A DNA stretch of 64,000 bases from Myxococcales bacterium (lineage in GTDB: Bacteria; Myxococcota_A; Polyangia; Polyangiales; Polyangiaceae): assembly GCA_016706225.1 (NCBI GenBank), contig JADJKB010000022.1:310001-374000 (forward strand), given 5' to 3'. This document shows, piece by piece, positions 1-9,121 of this stretch. Position numbers and translations under genes: made by a program. How positions within the stretch are numbered: position 1 is the first letter of the stretch; the number at the start of each line of letters is the position of its first letter. Under the pieces are notes generated by a model, which searched no databases, was not told where the DNA came from, and saw only the letters and a program-made list of their open reading frames with translations.

Positions 1-159
1 AACGGCTTCAGTTGCGGGCTCGTTGCTGGGCGGGGCTTCGGGCGCACGTTCGCCTGACGAAACCTCTGCCTCGAGCTCGAGCTCGGGCTCCGTCTCGCCA
101 TCGTCCCGCGCTAGTGGGTCGGTGACCCGGCCGACATGGCGTGTCCCTGAAGCCGACAC
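1..159 (-). CDS. Possible N-terminal fragment of a divergently transcribed acidic, proline-rich protein
   Basis: Reading the minus strand from a GTG at 159 there is an uninterrupted frame to the window edge, about 53 codons, rich in Glu, Pro and Ala (for example DDGETEPELELEAEV), like the disordered linkers seen elsewhere in this genome. The frame is also open upstream of the GTG, so the start is uncertain. No domain is recognisable and no ribosome-binding site is clear. It could equally be non-coding upstream sequence of the TPR gene. Confidence 0.25.
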   Translation of the reverse strand, partial: MSASGTRHVGRVTDPLARDDGETEPELELEAEVSSGERAPEAPPSNEPATEAV

Positions 160-278
160 GGCCGGGGCGTAGCAGCGGCGCGTTGTCGGAGCAAGCCGGG
201 GAGGAGCAGTGCTAGAGGAGGAGAGGCTAAAGTCGTGTTTTCCCTCGGCACGCTTTTTTGAGGAGACTGTTCACCGCG

Positions 279-1013
279 ATGGATGACCACCTGAAGCAGC
301 TATTGCTGCTCGGCCGCGAGCACTACCAAAACCGCGAGTACGACCGTGCCGAGTACTTGCTCCGTCAGGTGGCCGACAAGGCCGACCAGTTCGCGGACGT
401 GCACCACATGCTGGGCGTGATCACGCACAGCCGTGGAGACTTCGCCGAGGCCGAGCGCCACTTCGAACGCGCGGTGCAGATCAACCCGAACTACACCGAA
501 GCGCAGCTCAACCTGATGGTCACCTACAACGACCTCGGGAAGTACGACGAAGCGCGGAAGCTGTACGCCGAAATGCGCAGCCGTGGTCAGGAGAAGGGGC
601 GAGAGCTCGATCCGTTCGCCAAAGGCAAGATCGCCAACATGCACGCCGAGCTCTCACAGGCGTATCACGACGTCGGCATGCCGGTCGACGCCATCCGCGA
701 GCTCGAAAAAGCCACCGTGCTCTGCCCGACCTTCGCCGATCTGCTCACGCGGCTCGGGGTTCTGTATCGCGACAGCGGTGATCAGGCGCGGGCTCGCGAG
801 AAGTTCGAGGCCGCCCTCGCGACCAACCCGAAGTACACACAAGCACGTCTGCTCTACGGTGTGCTCTTGCTGTCGGGTGGTGAGAGTGAGAAGGCCGTCG
901 CGGAGTTCGAGACGGTGGTCGCACAAGACCCAGAGAACAAGAGCGCGCAGACGTACCTGCGCATCGCGAAGAATCCCAAGAAGAGCGAGGCTCCACCGTC
1001 GAAGGACGGCTGA
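279..1013 (+). CDS. Tetratricopeptide repeat protein
   Basis: A 244-residue soluble protein made almost entirely of TPR helix pairs. At least five repeats can be read from residue 5 to 225, with the usual small/aromatic pattern (LGVITHSRGDFAEAERHFE, LGVLYRDSGDQARAREKFE). A Lys/Pro-rich tail ends it. TPRs are protein-interaction scaffolds; no partner can be named. The ATG at 279 is preferred to the in-frame TTG at 258 because AGGAGA at 261-266 is a good ribosome-binding site. There is no signal peptide, so it is probably cytoplasmic. The next gene starts 41 bp downstream on the same strand. Confidence 0.85.
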   Translation: MDDHLKQLLLLGREHYQNREYDRAEYLLRQVADKADQFADVHHMLGVITHSRGDFAEAERHFERAVQINPNYTEAQLNLMVTYNDLGKYDEARKLYAEMRSRGQEKGRELDPFAKGKIANMHAELSQAYHDVGMPVDAIRELEKATVLCPTFADLLTRLGVLYRDSGDQARAREKFEAALATNPKYTQARLLYGVLLLSGGESEKAVAEFETVVAQDPENKSAQTYLRIAKNPKKSEAPPSKDG

Positions 1014-1054
1014 ACCGACGCGCGCCGCGCGGGCGACTCGGAGACGTCTGACAC

Positions 1055-2125
1055 ATGAAGTGGGCCCGCCTCTGGCGACGGCTGCGGGGAGGGCGCTTGA
1101 CGCGCGCGCGCGCCGCGGGGTCCGTCGCGGCGGGACTGTTCATCGGCGCCCTGCCGCTGTTCGGCCTGCATTTCCCGCTGTGTGTCGCGGTTGCCGTGCC
1201 CCTCTCGCTCGACCTGATGATCGCGTACCTCGCGGCAAACATCTCGAATCCGCTGTTCGCGCCGTTCCTCATCGCCGGCGAGATCCAGCTCGGTGCACTG
1301 CTCCTCGAGGGTCACTTCATCCCGTTCAGCGTGGAGCAAGCGCGTGCCACTGGCGTCGGGGGGTTCGTCGCCCAAGCGGCCGTCGGCTCGGTCGCCATGG
1401 GCGGACTGCTCGCGGCCATCGGTGCAGGTCTCACCTCGCTGATCGTGCGGCGTGACGCAGCTCTGCCTGGGCCCAGCATCGACGACGCCGTCGACAAAAC
1501 GCTGGCACGATACGCGCGGGCGCCCCGGCGCGACCGCTTCTACGTGGCAGCGAAGCTGCACAGCGATCCGATGTTTCGTCAGCTGGCGGCGCTGGAGCCG
1601 CCGTTCGGCGAGTTGCTCGATGTCGCCACGGGCCGCGCCCAGCTCCCGCTGTTCCTGGTGGAGAGCGGCAAGGCGAGTGGATTCACCGGGCTCGACTGGG
1701 ACGAACGCAAGGTTCGTGTGGCTGCGGACGCAGCGGGCGAGTGCGGGCGAGTGCGGACGGAGGATGTGAACACGGCGGAGCTGCCAGCAGCGGACACCGT
1801 CCTCTTGATCGACGTCCTCCACTATCTGGAGCGCGATGCGCAGCTCGGGCTGCTCCAGCGCGCGACCAGCGCCGTGCGTCCTGGCGGGCGACTTCTGGTA
1901 CGCGAGCTCGACCCGACCCGCGGACTTCGGAGCAAGCTCGCCATCTGGGCGGAGCGGCGCGCGATCGGCACGAGCATGAACCGCGGGACGACGCTCGAGC
2001 TCATCGGAACCGATGAGCTCTGCGAGGCGTTGAGCTCCCTGGGGTTCACGTCGCGGGTCCTGCCGCATCCAGATGGCAAGCTCTCGCCCAACTATCTGGT
2101 CGTCGCTGAACGCAGCGCTGAGTAG
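1055..2125 (+). CDS. DUF2062 membrane domain fused to a class I SAM methyltransferase-like domain
   Basis: A 356-residue protein with two parts. Residues 20-115 look like DUF2062: a hydrophobic block with GLFIGALPLFGLHFPL and an N-P-L-F-A-P stretch typical of that family of small membrane domains. From residue 165 there is a Rossmann methyltransferase pattern: motif I-like LLDVATGRAQLPLFL, acidic strand 2 end GLDWD, motif IV-like VLLIDVLHYL and RPGGRLLVREL. The substrate is unknown. Such a fusion suggests methylation of a lipid or membrane-associated substrate, but that is inference. It may be co-transcribed with the TPR gene 41 bp upstream. Confidence 0.75.
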   Translation: MKWARLWRRLRGGRLTRARAAGSVAAGLFIGALPLFGLHFPLCVAVAVPLSLDLMIAYLAANISNPLFAPFLIAGEIQLGALLLEGHFIPFSVEQARATGVGGFVAQAAVGSVAMGGLLAAIGAGLTSLIVRRDAALPGPSIDDAVDKTLARYARAPRRDRFYVAAKLHSDPMFRQLAALEPPFGELLDVATGRAQLPLFLVESGKASGFTGLDWDERKVRVAADAAGECGRVRTEDVNTAELPAADTVLLIDVLHYLERDAQLGLLQRATSAVRPGGRLLVRELDPTRGLRSKLAIWAERRAIGTSMNRGTTLELIGTDELCEALSSLGFTSRVLPHPDGKLSPNYLVVAERSAE

Positions 2126-2201
2126 CTACCTGTCCACCTGCGGTGGCGCAGAGTCTGCTACGCTTGTTTCAGCGCGTTTTCTCCGGAACTGAAGGGTACC
2201 C

Positions 2202-3344
2202 ATGCTGCGTAGCTCGTCTCTCTTCGGGATCTTGTTTGCCCTGACCCTCGCGGCGTGCGGCGGAACGGATGACTCCGGCGGCTCACCGAGCGGCGGCGGC
2301 AGCGGCGGCTCGAGCGCCAGCGGCGGCAGTGGGGGTGTCGCGGGCGGCGGAGGGGTCGCGGGCGCCTCCGGTGGTGCGGGTGGAGGCGCCGGCGCGCCGT
2401 GGATGGGCGTCTACTCGACGGAGCTCGAGCTGCCCAAGGCCTCGACACCTCCCATCAACGTCGATCCCGGGACCGTCTTCTACGCGGACGTGCCGTACGG
2501 CAGCGATCCTGCGACACGCTTCGACATCTTCGTACCCAAGAGCAGCGGCCCGACTCCGCTCATGATCCACATTCACGGCGGAGGTTTCGTCGGAGGCACC
2601 AAGAGCAGCTACTCCGGAAGCGCCGCCGAGATCGCAGCTCTGCTGAGCAAGGGTGTCGCCTATGCGAGCCTCGAGTACCGACTGCTCGACGAGGTCGACA
2701 CGGTCGGTGTGATCAAACCGATGACCGACTGCCGCCGGGCGCTGCAGTTCATTCGCCACCACGCGGCGGCGTTCAACATCGCACCCGCCAAGATCGTGCT
2801 CGAGGGAGGCTCTGCCGGCGCCGGCACCAGCCTGTGGATCGCCTTCTCCGACGACATGGCAGAGCCAGGCAACAGCGATCCGGTGGCGCAGCAGTCGACC
2901 CGCGTGCTCGGCGTGGCCGCAAACTCGACCCAGGCCACCTATGACGTCCTCAAATGGGAGAGCGTGGTGTTCAAGGAATACGGTCTGCCGCTCCTGGATC
3001 TGGCAGTGCAGGCCGGCATGGGGCAGCGCCTGATGTCCTTCTACGGCGTGGACTCCGTCGACGCGATGAAGACACCCGCCATCACGGAGTATCGCGCCCG
3101 GGTCGACATGCTCGCCCTGATGAGCGCCGACGATCCGCCTTTCTACGTGAACAATCCGCTGACCCCAGCAGCGCCGCCGCTCGACACCAATTCGCTGTTT
3201 CACCACGCCTTTCACGCGCGCACGCTCAGCGAGCAGGCGGACAAGATTGGACTGTCGCATCTCACTTACATCAAGGCGCTGAGCGTCGCGGATGCGTCGG
3301 GCACGGACGACTGGGGCTTCGCTCTGCAGCTACTCACGAAGTAG
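2202..3344 (+). CDS. Lipoprotein esterase/lipase of the alpha/beta-hydrolase fold
   Basis: A 380-residue protein. An N-terminal signal peptide ends in the lipobox LAAC, followed by about 45 residues of Gly/Ser tether and then the hydrolase domain from residue 70. The oxyanion-hole motif HGGG starts at His125 and the nucleophile motif GGSAG centres on Ser204, as in hormone-sensitive-lipase/carboxylesterase relatives. The acid and base residues could not be fixed by eye. It is probably an ester hydrolase anchored in the envelope facing the periplasm or exterior; the substrate is unknown. The start is supported by AAGGG about 7 nt upstream. A strong hairpin follows the stop. Confidence 0.85.
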   Translation: MLRSSSLFGILFALTLAACGGTDDSGGSPSGGGSGGSSASGGSGGVAGGGGVAGASGGAGGGAGAPWMGVYSTELELPKASTPPINVDPGTVFYADVPYGSDPATRFDIFVPKSSGPTPLMIHIHGGGFVGGTKSSYSGSAAEIAALLSKGVAYASLEYRLLDEVDTVGVIKPMTDCRRALQFIRHHAAAFNIAPAKIVLEGGSAGAGTSLWIAFSDDMAEPGNSDPVAQQSTRVLGVAANSTQATYDVLKWESVVFKEYGLPLLDLAVQAGMGQRLMSFYGVDSVDAMKTPAITEYRARVDMLALMSADDPPFYVNNPLTPAAPPLDTNSLFHHAFHARTLSEQADKIGLSHLTYIKALSVADASGTDDWGFALQLLTK

Positions 3345-3363
3345 CGCGCGTCGTCCCCGCCGC

Positions 3364-3387
3364 TGTGCCACGTTCGTGCGTGGCACA
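3364..3387 (+). terminator. Perfect 9-bp stem-loop behind the esterase gene
   Basis: TGTGCCACG at 3364-3372 pairs perfectly with CGTGGCACA at 3379-3387 across a 6-nt loop, 20 nt after the esterase stop. There is no U-run after it, so this is a likely but not canonical intrinsic terminator. Alternatively it could be an operator. Confidence 0.5.
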
Positions 3388-3481
3388 AGGTGCGGCGTGG
3401 GAGTCGGTTCGCCGCCGAGGCCGCGGGCGTCTACGCCCGAGAATCCCGTCGAACTCGGCCCGAGGTGAGCTGGCACGTTGA

Positions 3482-5011
3482 GTGCAGCCGCTCGCGCCCG
3501 TGAAACGGCACGCCGCACCCAAAGCGCTGTTTGGACTCTTGCTCGCCGGTGGGCTCGGCCAGGCTTGCGGGTCGAAGAGCGGTCTCTTGTCGAACGAGAG
3601 TCCCGGCCCCGCATCGGGTGGCACGACTTCGGGATTCGGCGGAAGCGGCGCGAGCGCCGGCAGCTCCGGAGCCGGCGGCGTTGGCGGTGGCGTTGCAGAC
3701 GCGGGCCCCGACGCCGAACCACCGCTGCCGGACTGTGTCTATGCACAGCATGGCGAGCCCATCCTGCTCTTCACCTATCCGGAAGGGGTTTACACTCCGA
3801 CGCTGGCGCGCGTTTCACCCGGCAGCGCAGGCGAACCGGCGCGAGTCGCGGTCGGTCTGATCCACGAACACTTCTGGCACCCGGAGCTGCGGGTCGCCGA
3901 AATCAGCGTCACTCCCGAGTGGCCCGACGGAGTGAGCGTGACGCATCCGATGTTGCTCTACGGGATCGACGCCCACGCACCCGGTCAGATGATCCCGGCG
4001 GTCAGCGGCGGGTCCGGTCTTGCGCTGCTCTATTTTCACGCCGACGAAGCCAACCCCAACGTGATCCCGGGGGTGAAGTTTCGCCGCTTCGACACTGCAG
4101 CGTGGAAACCCTTCGACGAGGTCTTCATCGAACAGCTCGCGGGCTACGCCTACTCGATCGCCGCCGGGCCAGCGCTCGGCCCCGGCAACCAGTGGTCTGG
4201 CCTGGGTTATGGCGTGACGTGGCGCTCGCAGGCCAGCGGCGATGCAGGCAGCTTCGTCACCACAGCGCGCGCGGCAGTAATCGACGAGCTGGGTAAGATC
4301 GTCGCGGGTCCGGTCGATGTCGCCGCGCCCGGTGCCTACCCCGGCATTGGTGCGACGCTGAGCTTCAGCGGTGAGACCTACTTGATCGCAAACAACGCTC
4401 GACCGTGTCCCGCCGAGAGCCCCGAGTGTGCAAATCGTCTGACACTCGCTCGCCTCGAGCCCGGCGCGGGACCCCAGGCGAAGCTGGTGGAGACGGGCAG
4501 CGTGCCACCCGTGCCCGGCCGACGCGCGCGCACACCGCTCATACGTTCGTTCGCAGGCGCGAGCTGGGTCTCGTGGCGCGAGCAGGACATCGAAACGACT
4601 CCGGGTCAGGTGCCGCCGAGCACCCTCCGGCTCGTGGGGGTGACCGCGAACGGGCAGCTCACCGCGAACCTCTGGCAGACCGAGGCTCAACCCGAGGCGG
4701 GGGCGGAGCTGCTGGCCTCGGATCAAGGTGTCGTCTTGGTGTGGGGTGAACGCGTCGACAAGACCCTGCAACCGCACCAGAGCGGTCACTCGCACCTGCG
4801 CTTCGTTCAGTTCTCGAAGAGCGGGCAACAGCTCCAGGAGCTCGAGCTCCCGACGACGGAGCTGACCACCGGCACGGCCTACTCCGTGACCACGCTGACC
4901 GAGCCTCGAGCGCTGCTCGTGAGCTTCACGGCTCAAGAGCAGAAGGCTGGCGGCCATGCCGCGGCCTACCTGGCGCGCTTCGACTGCGTCGATCCGATTG
5001 ACGGGCCGTGA
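3482..5011 (+). CDS. Lipoprotein of unknown function with Gly-rich tether
   Basis: A 509-residue protein. A signal peptide ends at lipobox LGQAC (Cys29), followed by a Gly/Ser/Ala tether to about residue 75. The remainder alternates short hydrophobic strands and Gly/Asp turns, which suggests a beta-propeller or other beta-rich fold, but no family signature is recognised. The GTG at 3482 is chosen because it places a proper signal peptide at the N-terminus. The gene converges on lipB with 5 bp between stops. Function unknown. Confidence 0.75.
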   Translation: MQPLAPVKRHAAPKALFGLLLAGGLGQACGSKSGLLSNESPGPASGGTTSGFGGSGASAGSSGAGGVGGGVADAGPDAEPPLPDCVYAQHGEPILLFTYPEGVYTPTLARVSPGSAGEPARVAVGLIHEHFWHPELRVAEISVTPEWPDGVSVTHPMLLYGIDAHAPGQMIPAVSGGSGLALLYFHADEANPNVIPGVKFRRFDTAAWKPFDEVFIEQLAGYAYSIAAGPALGPGNQWSGLGYGVTWRSQASGDAGSFVTTARAAVIDELGKIVAGPVDVAAPGAYPGIGATLSFSGETYLIANNARPCPAESPECANRLTLARLEPGAGPQAKLVETGSVPPVPGRRARTPLIRSFAGASWVSWREQDIETTPGQVPPSTLRLVGVTANGQLTANLWQTEAQPEAGAELLASDQGVVLVWGERVDKTLQPHQSGHSHLRFVQFSKSGQQLQELELPTTELTTGTAYSVTTLTEPRALLVSFTAQEQKAGGHAAAYLARFDCVDPIDGP

Positions 5012-5016
5012 ACGCG

Positions 5017-5748
5017 TCAAGCCAGGTCCGCCGCCGACCGATCCTCGAAACTCTCGACCTCGGCGCCCAGCACCTCCGCCAAGAGCTCGACGGCCGCTTG
5101 CGCTTCGTCCCGCACCTCGACTCGTTTACCGGTCAGTTGCTCTACGCTGGTCACGCCGTGAGTGCTGATGCCGCAGGGAACGATCATCCCGTAGAGCTCG
5201 AGATCGGTGGTGTAGTTCAGAGCAAAGCCGTGCAGCGTCACCCAGCGTGAGATGCGCACGCCAATCGCACCCAGCTTCGCCAGCTGGCGCGCCTGCTCCC
5301 CGCCCGGAAACTCGCCCGGTGCCTTGGCATCGACCCACAAACCGATCAGCCCGGTGACAGGACCGCTAGAAATGCCGTGGCGCGCGACGAGGCGGCGCAT
5401 CGTCTCGGCGAGATCACCGACGTAACGGCGCACGTCCTGCCGCTCCGGCGCCAGGCTCAAGATCGGGTAACAGACCAGCTGCCCCGGTGCGTGCAGGGTC
5501 ACGTCGCCACCCCGACCGGTCTCGACGAGATCCACACCGGCCGCCTTCAGTAACTCGGTCGGAACCAGGATGTTCTCGGAGTGTGCACCGCGCCCGAGCG
5601 TGATCACGGGTTCGTGCTCGAGCACCAGCACCGTGTCCGGGATCTCCCCGGCCTGACGCGCGACGTGCAGGCGCTTCTGATGTTCGTGCACGACCTCGTA
5701 CGGGCGACGACCGAGCCACTGACCGCTCAGGCGCCGGCGTACGGTCAT
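5017..5748 (-). CDS. lipB: Octanoyltransferase LipB
   Basis: LipB moves octanoyl groups from acyl carrier protein to lipoyl domains of 2-oxoacid dehydrogenases and the glycine cleavage system, the first step of lipoate synthesis. The 243 residues contain the family's RGGDVTLHAPGQLV segment, the catalytic Cys in PCGI, and the paired Lys in AKLGAIGVRI. Length is normal. It starts inside the stop of the upstream HD-GYP regulator (ATGA, 5745-5748), so the two are translationally coupled. No lipA is visible nearby. Confidence 0.95.
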   Translation of the reverse strand: MTVRRRLSGQWLGRRPYEVVHEHQKRLHVARQAGEIPDTVLVLEHEPVITLGRGAHSENILVPTELLKAAGVDLVETGRGGDVTLHAPGQLVCYPILSLAPERQDVRRYVGDLAETMRRLVARHGISSGPVTGLIGLWVDAKAPGEFPGGEQARQLAKLGAIGVRISRWVTLHGFALNYTTDLELYGMIVPCGISTHGVTSVEQLTGKRVEVRDEAQAAVELLAEVLGAEVESFEDRSAADLA

Positions 5749-7244
5749 TCAGGAATCAGCTCGCCGGCTTCGCGCATTGCCTCGCGCAGGTCTTCGATCT
5801 TTTCGGTGAAGGTGCCGACCGCGTCCGGGTCGAACTGCGAGCCCGAACAACGCGTGATCTCGTTCACGGTGACCTCGTGAGGCAACGCTCGCCGATAGGC
5901 GCGATCACTGGTCATGGCGTCGTACGTGTCCGCGACCGAGATGATGCGCGCGATCAGCGGAATGTCGTTGGCCGCGAGCCCCAAGGGGTAACCCCGACCA
6001 TCCCAGCGCTCGTGATGCAGGTACACGCCCGGGATGACCGGCTGCAGGAACTTGATCGGGTCGAGGATCTCCCGGCCGTAGACCGGGTGTTTCTTGAAGA
6101 TCTCGTACTCGTCCTGGGTGAGCTTGCCCGGTTTGTTCAGGTTCATCACGCAGCCGACCTTGCCGATGTCGTGCATCAGCGCGGAGTGGCGCACGATTTC
6201 CACCTGGTCCTCGCCCAGGCCGAGCCAGCGGGCCAGCGCCACCGAGTAGAGGGCCACACGCTCCGAGTGCCCGGCGGTGTAACGGTCCATCTTGTCGATG
6301 GTGCGCGCCAAGCTCTTGATGGTCTGCTTGAACGTCGACTGCAGATCTTCGTAAAGACGCGCGTTTTCGATGGCTGCCGCGGCCCGCGACGCGAGCATGC
6401 TGAGCAGCTTGCGTTGCCCCTCGTCGAAGCGACGGCTGGAGGTCAGAGACACCACGCCGATCCAGCCGATCAGGCGCTCGCGCATCTTCATCGGCACCAC
6501 GGCCACGCTCGACACGGGCCGGCTCGGTAGCTCCGCGAACAACTCGGCCGCCCGCGCGTCGTGCTCGACGACGGGCCCACCCTGACCCAGGCGTTCGACC
6601 ACTGCGGCCGGCTTGAAGTGCCCGATGGACTCGTCCTTGGGCATCAGCTCCGAGCGGGTGTTGCTGCGCTCGAAGAAGCTGCCCTCGCCGTCGTCGAGCC
6701 AGGTCGACACCACGTCGGCACGGACCTCGTGCAAGCTGTTGTCGGTGACGGTGGAGATGACCTCGTCCAGGGAGAGGCTGGCGGCGATGGCCTCGCTCAC
6801 CTTGTACAGGCTGAGGGCCTCGCGCAGCCGCAGGTTCTCGGCGGCCAGCCGTCGCTTCTCGAGACCGCGCTGCACGATGTGGATGATCTCTTCGACCTTG
6901 AACGGCTTGAGGATGTAGTCGTACGCACCACGCTTCATCGCGTCGATGGCGGTCTCGACCGTCCCGAAGCCGGTCATGATCACGGCAATGGTGTCCGGAT
7001 GCGCCGTCGACAGCTCCTTGAGCAACTCGAGCCCGCCCATGCGCGGCATCTTCAGGTCACTGATGACGATGTCGTAGTTGGCGCGCGACAGCTCCTGCAC
7101 CGCAGCCGAACCGTCCTCGGCCGTGCGCACCACGTACCCCTCCATGCCGAGGAAGTCGGCGAGGATGTCGCGGATGAACTTTTCGTCGTCGACGACGAGC
7201 ACACGCGGTCGTTCGTCGAGCGGTCCGAGGTCGAGTTGAGCCAT
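5745..7244 (-). CDS. Response regulator with GAF and HD-GYP domains (probable c-di-GMP phosphodiesterase)
   Basis: A 499-residue three-domain signalling protein. Residues 13-130 are a receiver with acidic pair DD, phospho-acceptor Asp in ISDLKMP and Lys in ILKPF. Residues 165-300 resemble a GAF domain. Residues 310-499 are an HD-GYP domain with HDIGK and the full HHERWDGRGYP motif, the form expected of an active cyclic-di-GMP phosphodiesterase. A phosphorelay probably controls second-messenger breakdown. No histidine kinase is adjacent. The end overlaps lipB by 4 bp, an unexpected operon partner. Confidence 0.92.
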   Translation of the reverse strand: MAQLDLGPLDERPRVLVVDDEKFIRDILADFLGMEGYVVRTAEDGSAAVQELSRANYDIVISDLKMPRMGGLELLKELSTAHPDTIAVIMTGFGTVETAIDAMKRGAYDYILKPFKVEEIIHIVQRGLEKRRLAAENLRLREALSLYKVSEAIAASLSLDEVISTVTDNSLHEVRADVVSTWLDDGEGSFFERSNTRSELMPKDESIGHFKPAAVVERLGQGGPVVEHDARAAELFAELPSRPVSSVAVVPMKMRERLIGWIGVVSLTSSRRFDEGQRKLLSMLASRAAAAIENARLYEDLQSTFKQTIKSLARTIDKMDRYTAGHSERVALYSVALARWLGLGEDQVEIVRHSALMHDIGKVGCVMNLNKPGKLTQDEYEIFKKHPVYGREILDPIKFLQPVIPGVYLHHERWDGRGYPLGLAANDIPLIARIISVADTYDAMTSDRAYRRALPHEVTVNEITRCSGSQFDPDAVGTFTEKIEDLREAMREAGELIPE

Positions 7245-7306
7245 CGATTGGAGCGAAAATTAGGTTACCAGAATCCCGCCATGCCCGTGTTCTGCTTGTG
7301 ACGCCG

Positions 7307-9109
7307 CTACGAGCTGACGCCAGGTTTGATGCCCAGCCGTTGCAAGACTGAAATGAAGTCGGGAGGAAGTGGGCTCGAAATCACGAGGACTTGGTCACCC
7401 GCGGGCGTCCCCAGCTCCAGGCGTTCGAGGTGCAAGAGGTGCCGATCGAGTCCGTGCTTCTCCTCGAAGTGGCGGTTGGTCGGCCCGTGTCCGTGGCGGT
7501 GGTCGCCGACCACGGCGTGACCGAGACCCGCCATGTGGCGACGGATCTGGTGTTTCTTCCCCTCACGCGGCTCGACGAGAACCAGGCTGTGGCCACCGGC
7601 GACCGTCAGTCTCCGATAGCGGGTGTGCGCCGGACGCTCTCGACCGCCCTCGGCAAGCGGCCGATTCACTGCGCCCTTCTCCCGCGTCACGCCACGCACC
7701 AGCGCCAGGTAGCGCTTCTGGGTCGTGCTGCCGGTGAACGCGGGCTGCCAGCGCGCCACGAGCTCGCTGCTTCGGGCGAAGACCACCACTCCACTGGTCT
7801 CGAGATCGAGCCGGTGCAACGGCACCGCGTGCTCTCCGCCCGGCAAGCGACGCACCCGCGCGAGCAAGCTCGACGCGTGCTCGCCCTGCGGCGTCGTGGG
7901 CTCGTGCGCCGCCTTGTCGACGACGATGAGCTCTTCATTCTCGAACAGCACGGTCGGCAGCGGGACGGGCGCTCGCTCCAAGAGGACCAGGGTCTCGACC
8001 TGCTCCGAGAGTGGGATCATGTCGAAGGGTTGAACGTGCGTCGGCGCGTAACCGTGGAGGCTGAAGGCCGACAGATCCCGCGCCAGTGTGTCGGGAGCAC
8101 ACGACACGTACACGACGACCTCGGGCTCTGCCTTGGCGACCGTCGCACGAACCCGCGGAGCGAGGCCCCTTCGAGGTGGATTCACGACCACGGCATCGAA
8201 GGCTCGAGTCGGGTCGAAGGTCGCGGCGTCGGCGCTGATCACCGTGAGCCCGAGCCGCCGTGCCGACGCTGCGGCGGCGGCGAACGACTCGACCAGCACG
8301 ACCTCCGCGCCTCGTGCTTTCAACGAGAGCGCGATGGCTCCGGAGCCGGCGTACAGCTCGAGCACACTCCGCCCGGCGAGGGTACCGAGCACACCCGTGA
8401 GCGCTCCCTCGATCGCTTGGTGCAAGCGTGCAGCCTGCCCGCGGTGCGCTTGCACGAAGGCGCCATGGGCCGCGCGGTGTGTGATCTGCCCGATCTGGTC
8501 CGGCACTTCGGCCGGGCCGAACAGCACTCGCGGGGCTCCCCCGAGCACGCGCGCTTTGTGAGCGCGCTCGCTCACCGCCACGCCGACCACCTCCGGCGCA
8601 AGCTCGGTGATGGCCCGCGCTGCGGCCTGGAACTGAAGCTCCGAGGCCCTTGCCGGGCCGCTCTGCACCAGACTGACGAGCACCTGGGTCTTGCCCTGGA
8701 CCTGGGCCTCGCGCACGTCGATGGCAACGAGCGCGCCGCCGTCCGCTGCGGGTGTGAGCACCGGACCGGCCGCGGAGGGAGGCTTCGAGGCGAGCGCGCG
8801 CAGCACACCCACGACGCGCGCGACCGGCGCCGACAGCACACGACACTCGGGCAGGTCGAGCACCGCGTGAGCTTGCTCCGTGTACAACCCGATGACGCCA
8901 CGCGCGCCGACCACCAACTTCGCACGCACGCGGTAGCCGAGCGTGGGCTCCGCACCGATCGGCGCCTGCGGCGTGAGGCCGTCCAGCGCGGGGTAGACCG
9001 CAAATGCCCGCGCGACGATCTGCGCTTTCTCGGTGAGTTGCTCGGCGTACTCGAGTCCGATCAGCGGACATCCCGAGCAGCGCGGTGCGTGGGGGCACTC
9101 GACGCGCAT
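7307..9109 (-). CDS. Fusion of TrmA/RlmD-type RNA uridine-5-methyltransferase and TruC-like pseudouridine synthase
   Basis: A 600-residue protein combining two RNA-modifying enzymes. Residues 1-375 match the RumA/RlmD/TrmA family: iron-sulfur type cysteines C5, C11, C14 and about C92, a SAM loop ELYAGSGAIAL, the NPPRRGL motif and the catalytic Cys in VSCAPDTLARDL. No TRAM domain precedes it. Residues 380-600 are a RluA-superfamily pseudouridine synthase with HRLDLETSG (catalytic Asp435) and KKHQIRRHMAGLGH followed by NRHFEEKHGLDRHLLH, most like TruC (tRNA position 65). The reading frame is continuous and both active sites look intact, so it is not a pseudogene. The RNA target (rRNA or tRNA) cannot be decided from sequence. 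Confidence 0.9.
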   Translation of the reverse strand: MRVECPHAPRCSGCPLIGLEYAEQLTEKAQIVARAFAVYPALDGLTPQAPIGAEPTLGYRVRAKLVVGARGVIGLYTEQAHAVLDLPECRVLSAPVARVVGVLRALASKPPSAAGPVLTPAADGGALVAIDVREAQVQGKTQVLVSLVQSGPARASELQFQAAARAITELAPEVVGVAVSERAHKARVLGGAPRVLFGPAEVPDQIGQITHRAAHGAFVQAHRGQAARLHQAIEGALTGVLGTLAGRSVLELYAGSGAIALSLKARGAEVVLVESFAAAAASARRLGLTVISADAATFDPTRAFDAVVVNPPRRGLAPRVRATVAKAEPEVVVYVSCAPDTLARDLSAFSLHGYAPTHVQPFDMIPLSEQVETLVLLERAPVPLPTVLFENEELIVVDKAAHEPTTPQGEHASSLLARVRRLPGGEHAVPLHRLDLETSGVVVFARSSELVARWQPAFTGSTTQKRYLALVRGVTREKGAVNRPLAEGGRERPAHTRYRRLTVAGGHSLVLVEPREGKKHQIRRHMAGLGHAVVGDHRHGHGPTNRHFEEKHGLDRHLLHLERLELGTPAGDQVLVISSPLPPDFISVLQRLGIKPGVSS

Positions 9110-9121
9110 GATCGACGGGGC

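Noticed and set aside
583..1455. Long frame overlapping the TPR and DUF2062 genes
   Set aside because: It is Arg/Pro-rich and lies inside two well-supported genes in another frame; a typical shadow of GC-rich coding DNA.
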